A stretch of DNA of 60,475 nt from Streptosporangiaceae bacterium (lineage in GTDB: Bacteria > Actinomycetota > Actinomycetes > Streptosporangiales > Streptosporangiaceae), in NCBI GenBank assembly GCA_019239975.1, contig JAFAZE010000173.1, forward strand, positions 1-60,475, in the 5' to 3' direction. Both the position numbers and the translations under genes were made by a program. Numbering within the stretch: the stretch's first letter is position 1; each line of letters opens with the position of its first letter. Positions 57,822 through 60,475 of the stretch are shown piece by piece. Below the pieces are notes generated by a model. It was not told the origin of the DNA. It searched no databases and saw nothing but the letters and a program-made list of their open reading frames with translations.

Positions 57822-59849
57822 GTGACCGGCCGGGGCTGTGCCCAGTGCGGCTCTCCGCTCGCGGCGGACGACGTATTCTGCGGCAACTGCGGCACGCGGG
57901 TGAGCGCCGCGCCCGCCGGGGCGCCGACGGCCACATTCGCGCCGCCGGCCCCCTCATACCGTTCGGCGCCGGCCGCCGAAGCCGCGCCCGCGGCCGGCCC
58001 CGAGCGCCTGCCCGAAGCGGTGCGCCTGCCTGAAGCGGTGCGCCTGCCTGAAGCGGCGCGCCCGGCCGACCCGGCGCCGGCTCCCCGCCCGCCCACGCGC
58101 CCGGGTCCTGCGGTACCGCCGGCCGAAGCGGTCCCGGCGGGCCGCTTCTTCGGCCACGCGGCAGCCCGGCCCGCCGGCCCGATGAGCAACGCGACCCGGT
58201 ACCTGTGCGCCGCCGCGTACCTGAATCCGGCGTTCGCCAACAAGGTGCTCAGCGAGCTCGTGGGATCGCACCGCGCGGTGGTCCCGTCGCGCGGCATCGA
58301 CCTGGTGCCGATCATCCGGCACTGCCTGCAGGCCAGGAAGATGCAGCTCGCCCGCGACGTGCTGCTCGTCATCCTGCTGCTGGCCGGGTTCATCCTGGCC
58401 ACCCTGCCGACGATCTCGGTGATCTTCCTGGCGTTCGTGCTCGGCTTCCTGCCGGGCGTGGAGTGGGAGCGAAAGTCCGTCGGCGTCAGGCTGCTCGCCG
58501 GCGCGGGCGTCATCGCGGCGGCCGTCGTCGTCGCCGTCGTCTGGTTCCTGATCTCGTTCCTCTCCCAGGCAAGCCGGACCTTCTCCTCGTTCGGGCTGCT
58601 GGCCACCGGGGCATCGGTGATCGTCACCTCGCTGGCGTTCGTGTGCCTGATCGCCGCGACGCTCATCACCTACTGCTACGTCAGGAACCGGACGCTCAGC
58701 GACCGGCTGAGCCCCGGGGCGCCCGGCGCGGACGGCTCCGGATTCGACAGGCAGCCGGACCGTGTCGAAGCCCGGATCGCGGAGGTGGACGCGGCACAGC
58801 AGGGCAACGTGACGCTGTTCGACGGGCAGAACCCGTTCATCGGGACCGGCAGCACCCCCTTCAGCCGGGCGGGCGAGCGGGAACGGGCCTGGTCGATCGC
58901 CATCGAGCTCGACCGGGCGAAGGGCGGCAAGGACGCCGCGCTGTGGGGCGAGCACGGCGGCTACGTGCCCGTCGACCCCGTGGAGCTGCAGCAGTGCCTG
59001 CGCGAGCGGCTGCTGAAGCTCAATGACCCGGAGCTGCCGGTGAACGAGCGCATATCCGCCCTGATCGTGGACGACCACATCGTCGGCGAGGGACAGCGCC
59101 GCTGGGACAGCCCGCTCATCGACCCGGTGCGGAAGATACCGTACTCGCAGGCCGGTCCCGAGACGATCGATGCGCTGATCCGGCACCCCCAGGCCGGCCT
59201 GCGGTATTACCAGCGCGCATCCGTGAGCGACGAGGGCCAGGCGGTCTGGGCCGGCGGCCGGCAGGTGATCGACGGCGCCGACCAGGAGGTCACCGTCTCC
59301 GCCTTCATCTACGTCGCGGTCGAGGGGCGGATGTTCTACCTCGAATTCGTCCCGGCGGTCCTGTCCCCGGTCCTGCGGCGGTATCACGTGGTCGACCGGC
59401 TGCCGAAGCTCACGTCCGGCCAGTTCCTGCTCAAGGTCGTGCTGGACGCGGCGAGCTCCGCCTTCCGCGACATGCTGCACGCACCCGCCGGGGTGATCGG
59501 CACGCTGCTGCGGATGCTCGCCGAGCACCGGTCGTTCAGCGAGGAGATCGATGCGGCCACGGACTACGTGTACGCCGATGTCGGCGCTCACATCAGCGTC
59601 CGTGAACTCGGTGCCGCGCTGCTTCCCCGCACCTACATCCAGCGGCTGGACGCGGCGAAGTACACGCAGATCATCGAGCGGCTCGTCACCGAGACCGTGC
59701 TGGACTTCCTCGTGGCCAAGGGCGTCGACACGACCGCGTACCGGGCCAGGGCGCAGATGATCCTCAACACCGGCACCTTCATCGCCGGTAACACCAACAC
59801 CAACATCGCGATGGGTACCCAGGCGAGCGTGACCGCGACGGGGCGCTGA
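57822..59849 (+). CDS. Zinc-ribbon multi-TM protein with amyloid-like C-terminal motif
   Basis: 675 aa. N-terminal zinc ribbon (CAQCGSPLAADDVFCGNCG, 6-24), a disordered Pro/Ala linker with three LPEAVR-type repeats, about four TM helices (~178-285), and a ~350-residue cytoplasmic domain (from NVTLFDGQNPF, through QEVTVSAFIYVAVEGRMFYLE, to TYIQRLDAAKY) that I cannot assign. The last ~28 residues, NTGTFIAGNTNTNIAMGTQ and ASVTATGR, match the N-terminal motif of the next protein nearly position by position. GTG 57822 has GGAGA six bases upstream. Topology and motif suggest a membrane receptor that signals by templated assembly. Confidence 0.72.
   Translation: MTGRGCAQCGSPLAADDVFCGNCGTRVSAAPAGAPTATFAPPAPSYRSAPAAEAAPAAGPERLPEAVRLPEAVRLPEAARPADPAPAPRPPTRPGPAVPPAEAVPAGRFFGHAAARPAGPMSNATRYLCAAAYLNPAFANKVLSELVGSHRAVVPSRGIDLVPIIRHCLQARKMQLARDVLLVILLLAGFILATLPTISVIFLAFVLGFLPGVEWERKSVGVRLLAGAGVIAAAVVVAVVWFLISFLSQASRTFSSFGLLATGASVIVTSLAFVCLIAATLITYCYVRNRTLSDRLSPGAPGADGSGFDRQPDRVEARIAEVDAAQQGNVTLFDGQNPFIGTGSTPFSRAGERERAWSIAIELDRAKGGKDAALWGEHGGYVPVDPVELQQCLRERLLKLNDPELPVNERISALIVDDHIVGEGQRRWDSPLIDPVRKIPYSQAGPETIDALIRHPQAGLRYYQRASVSDEGQAVWAGGRQVIDGADQEVTVSAFIYVAVEGRMFYLEFVPAVLSPVLRRYHVVDRLPKLTSGQFLLKVVLDAASSAFRDMLHAPAGVIGTLLRMLAEHRSFSEEIDAATDYVYADVGAHISVRELGAALLPRTYIQRLDAAKYTQIIERLVTETVLDFLVAKGVDTTAYRARAQMILNTGTFIAGNTNTNIAMGTQASVTATGR
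58005..58058. repeat. Three tandem 18-bp coding repeats
   Basis: CGCCTGCC(C/T)GAAGCGG followed by TG or CG, at 58005-58022, 58023-58040 and 58041-58058, encodes RLPEAV three times in the linker of the multi-TM protein. Confidence 0.9.
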
Positions 59850-59874
59850 GCCGGGGGACAGGGAGGACAGCATC

Positions 59875-60261
59875 ATGGGCCAGGAAGGGCGGCCGTCCCA
59901 GCCCGGGGGCTTTTACAACACGGGCGTCAACATCAGCGGCAACTCCGGCTCGAACATCGCGTTCGGGGCGGGAGCGCAGGTCACGGTCACCCAGAACCAG
60001 ACGGCCGCCGATGCGCTCGCGCGGATCGACCGCCTGCTCGCCGAGCTCGAAGAGGCGGCCGCGCGCCAGCTCGGCCCGGCGCCCGCCGGGGACGCACTGG
60101 ACGAGATCGAACTCGTCCGGGCGGAGGTGCACCAGCGCAGGCCCAAGACGGACAGCATCCGGCTGACGCTGGGCCGCCTGGCGGCGGCCGTCGGGTCCGC
60201 CGCGGGGCTGCTCGCGAAGGTGGACGAGGTGAAGGAACTGGTCACGCTTCTGGTGCACTGA
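59875..60261 (+). CDS. Small protein with N-terminal amyloid-like motif (DUF5955-like)
   Basis: 128 aa. After a short polar start, residues ~13-37 read FYNTGVNISGNSGSNIAFG then AGAQVTV, the same motif as the end of the upstream protein. The rest is two or three amphipathic helices (DALARIDRLLAELEEAAAR ... DEIELVRAEVHQRRP ... LLAKVDEVKELVTLLV). The layout, motif then helical bundle, resembles actinomycete DUF5955 proteins; I make that link from memory. GGAGG precedes ATG 59875, only 25 bases after the upstream stop. It may be the cytosolic partner or effector of the membrane protein. Confidence 0.7.
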   Translation: MGQEGRPSQPGGFYNTGVNISGNSGSNIAFGAGAQVTVTQNQTAADALARIDRLLAELEEAAARQLGPAPAGDALDEIELVRAEVHQRRPKTDSIRLTLGRLAAAVGSAAGLLAKVDEVKELVTLLVH

Positions 60262-60362
60262 CCGGATTCCGGGTAGTCCCTTCCCCGTAAGCCCCGGAAG
60301 GCGGGAGCATGGCGCTAAGCCGCACCGCAGCCGTACGAGGGCCGCACGAGGAGGGCGCGAGA

Positions 60363-60475
60363 ATGCCGGAGTCCGTACTTGGAATCGTCCTCGCCGGCGG
60401 TGCCGGCACCAGGCTGTCACCGCTGACGGCCGACCGGGCCAAGCCGGCCGTCCCGTTCGGCGGCCTGTACCGGCT
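60363..60475 (+). CDS. glgC: Glucose-1-phosphate adenylyltransferase, 3' end outside window
   Basis: First 37 codons of an ADP-glucose pyrophosphorylase: GIVLAGGAGTRLSPLTADRA and KPAVPFGG are the nucleotide-binding N-terminal signatures of GlgC. GAGGAGGGCG lies seven bases before ATG 60363. The enzyme makes ADP-glucose for glycogen. The rest is beyond the window; general nucleotidyltransferase relatives cannot be fully excluded from this length, but the KPAVPFGG start is characteristic. Confidence 0.85.
   Translation, partial: MPESVLGIVLAGGAGTRLSPLTADRAKPAVPFGGLYR

Noticed and set aside
1..60475. tRNA, rRNA, replication or integration modules
   Set aside because: I saw no cloverleaf-like tRNA sequence, rRNA core sequence, integrase, relaxase or phage structural gene; a covariance-model scan would be needed to exclude small RNAs.

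Overview
The window is about 70% G+C throughout. It carries short ribosome sites of the GGAGG type, many GTG starts, and families typical of filamentous high-GC Actinobacteria: XRE/DUF5753 regulators, DUF397, RsbW-like ATPases, a conservon-type sensor kinase with a roadblock protein, CGNR proteins, class F sortase and trypsin-co-occurring domain genes. I read it as chromosomal DNA of a soil actinomycete, perhaps of the Streptosporangiales; the genus cannot be fixed from this sequence. I found no rRNA, tRNA, CRISPR array or intact transposase.

Layout. 1-5.8 kb: the 3' part of a sensor histidine kinase, a divergent TetR/MFS efflux pair with a visible operator, a small protein and an XRE/DUF5753 regulator. 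5.8-13.2 kb: HrpA-type helicase, TetR regulator, an ECF sigma factor with a membrane partner, and an amidohydrolase. 13.2-18.1 kb: a 211-bp MITE, an unusually short Rho, a methyltransferase whose frame runs antisense into rho, and a patch with frameshifted genes, tandem repeats and a 36-bp perfect palindrome. 18.1-21.3 kb: a SIR2-like gene (frameshifted near its end) coupled to a two-TM protein and divergent from an NrtR-like Nudix regulator. 21.5-26.7 kb: VOC protein, a truncated conservon (roadblock plus nitrate-sensing-type kinase) and a divergent NMT1-type lipoprotein. 26.8-33.8 kb: a complete oligopeptide-type ABC importer whose binding protein is co-transcribed with a Rieske oxygenase. 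34-41 kb: a lipoprotein, a PHP-domain pseudogene split by a second MITE copy, RsbW-like and DUF397 genes, an arginase-like protein, CGNR regulator, sortase with a probable substrate, and a GNAT enzyme. 40.6-46.4 kb: ROK repressor, secreted GH3 glycosidase and secreted carboxylesterase. 46.5-55.5 kb: trypsin-co-occurring protein, trypsin-CHAT fusion and large repeat protein, followed by two histidine kinases and a response regulator. 55.9-60.5 kb: aldose epimerase, two zinc-ribbon membrane proteins, a small protein sharing an amyloid-like motif with the preceding gene, and the start of glgC.

Three loci look like under-described conflict or signalling systems. (1) The trypco1 / trypsin-CHAT / TPR-like cassette with an adjacent three-gene two-component unit. 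The CHAT domain appears to have lost both catalytic residues, while the trypsin triad is intact. (2) A zinc-ribbon, multi-TM protein whose extreme C-terminus carries the same short NTG...NIA-type motif as the N-terminus of the next protein, as expected for prion-like receptor/effector signalling. (3) A two-TM protein translationally coupled to a SIR2-like putative NADase, opposite a Nudix regulator of the NAD-metabolism type with palindromes in the shared promoter.

The clearest DNA-level result is a MITE family: two copies at 13727-13937 (minus) and 35091-35308 (plus), with 10-bp terminal inverted repeats and 6-bp target duplications. The second copy interrupts a decayed PHP-domain gene whose reading resumes on the far side.
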